This document shows positions 63,249 to 64,000 of a DNA stretch of 64,000 nucleotides, one piece after another (position 1 is the first letter of the stretch; each line of letters opens with the position of its first letter). Below the pieces are notes generated by a model. It was given only the letters and a program-made list of their open reading frames with translations, was not told the origin of the DNA and searched no databases. The position numbers were made by a program, and so were the translations under genes. Source of the DNA: Cyanoderma ruficeps (lineage: Eukaryota > Chordata > Aves > Passeriformes > Timaliidae); contig VZDJ01000065.1 of the NCBI GenBank assembly GCA_008694505.1, positions 290,333 through 354,332 of the forward strand, in the 5' to 3' direction.

Positions 63249-64000
63249 CTCTTCAGTGTCTCAAACAGATTACTTGGTGCACATAGCCCACGTATTCTTC
63301 CAACTGCAGCAGCTGTTGTTAGATTTACTTTAATTAATATCTTTTCAGCAGTAATTTCTGGCTATAAAAAGTCTTTAACAGGGGAAGAATGTGATTCTGA
63401 GCAGCCAAATGGGCTGAAAGTGTATATGGAAAACCTTGAACATATAAGAGATTATAAGCCTAGAGATTTGACAATTTCCTTCTCATTAATATATTGTATA
63501 GTTTAACTTTGACACACAGTAGACTTGAGTAGGTTCAAAGTCTATTCTTCTTTCCTAATGTAGGAATAAGTGAATGAAGGCATCAAAATAATTTAAAGAA
63601 AGTTAATGGTACAAGGGGAAATTAACATCAATTCTCTGTCTCAATATACTGTTCTAGAGGTAGTTTACAAAAATCAGTCACCTCAGTTCATGTTTTAATG
63701 ATGTCTAAAATAGAGATGTAGTCTGTGAGTGAAAAAACCTAGAAAAGTTGGTTTTGAAGTTGTGTATGGACTTTTAGAGCTAGAGAGCGTTTAAGAGGTT
63801 ATCAGAAAGTAGTTCATTAGTGATTCAATTTAAAAGACATAACTAGGCCTGTCTTGTTACCATAGCTATGTTGAGAAACCAAAGAGCTGTACCTTATGTC
63901 ATGAATTTTTGTGGTATAAAGGAAAGTATTGGGTGGTAAAATTTTCAATTTCTGGGTCTATGGCAGTCAAGTGTTTTTCTGTTATTTTTGTAATGGATTT
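63249..64000. other. AT-rich intron tail, nothing recognised
   Basis: Ordinary AT-rich intronic sequence after the solo LTR. I see no exon, repeat family, or splice-bounded frame with recognisable protein similarity. Confidence 0.6.

Larger units (their letters stand above)
28483..64000 (+). other. SUGCT: SUGCT downstream intron (partial, >35.5 kb)
   Basis: No further SUGCT exon was recognised to the end of the window, so this is probably one very long intron, consistent with the large size of SUGCT in other vertebrates. It contains two CR1 copies, three LTR or SINE insertions between 59.6 and 63.3 kb, low-complexity tracts and a hairpin. Stretches not listed separately are AT-rich intronic sequence in which I see nothing supportable. 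I cannot exclude small exons of non-coding RNAs. Confidence 0.7.

Noticed and set aside
1..64000. A new multi-gene system, CRISPR array, operon or giant element
   Set aside because: There are no regularly spaced repeats with unique spacers, no clustered long frames and no bacterial-type signals. The content is explained by one vertebrate gene's introns plus ordinary avian repeats.

Overview
The window looks like nuclear DNA from a bird, most likely a passerine. It is AT-rich and almost entirely non-coding. It carries several fragments of the avian CR1 LINE, long ERV-type LTRs, and one short element that joins a tRNA-Ile-like head to a CR1 3' tail, an architecture I associate with passerine SINEs. 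The species assignment is inference from repeat content. No prokaryotic operons, CRISPR arrays or rRNA genes are visible.

The only protein-coding gene I can support is SUGCT (C7orf10), succinyl-CoA:glutarate CoA-transferase, on the + strand. Three consecutive internal exons are present: 11782-11853, 16502-16599 and 28380-28482. They join in frame (phase 0, then phase 2) into 91 codons with no stop and match the C-terminal half of the class III CoA-transferase fold. The introns between them are 4,648 and 11,780 bp. At least 11.8 kb of upstream intron and 35.5 kb of downstream intron fill the rest. I found no 5' exon, 3' terminal exon, promoter or polyadenylation site of SUGCT.

Region by region. 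1-11781: upstream intron with a short CR1 tail (about 588-715, minus), a perfect 12-bp inverted repeat (1354-1379), an unexplained GC-richer block (about 1470-2090) and a decayed CR1 (about 7550-8095, plus). 11854-16501: intron with an 18-bp tandem duplication and a long (AT)n array that ends 43 bp before the next exon. 16600-28379: intron with a 57-bp duplication, a polypyrimidine/poly-A stretch, a hairpin, an ERV LTR (about 25015-25510) and pentanucleotide arrays near 27.1 kb. 28483-64000: a very long intron with a 1.1-kb CR1 (minus, 30343-31420), a second CR1 (plus, 44445-45095), low-complexity tracts, a hairpin (55561-55589), a possible conserved regulatory stretch (58.4-59.3 kb), an LTR related to the 25-kb one (about 59654-60346), the tRNA/CR1 SINE (60871-61001) and a 1.22-kb solo LTR (62024-63243) bordered by matching target-site duplications.

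Nearly all open reading frames longer than 60 codons are chance frames or frames inside repeats. I see no convincing undescribed biological system. The most informative observations are the SINE chimera, the solo LTR, the related LTR pair and the unusual splice-site settings of the SUGCT exons.
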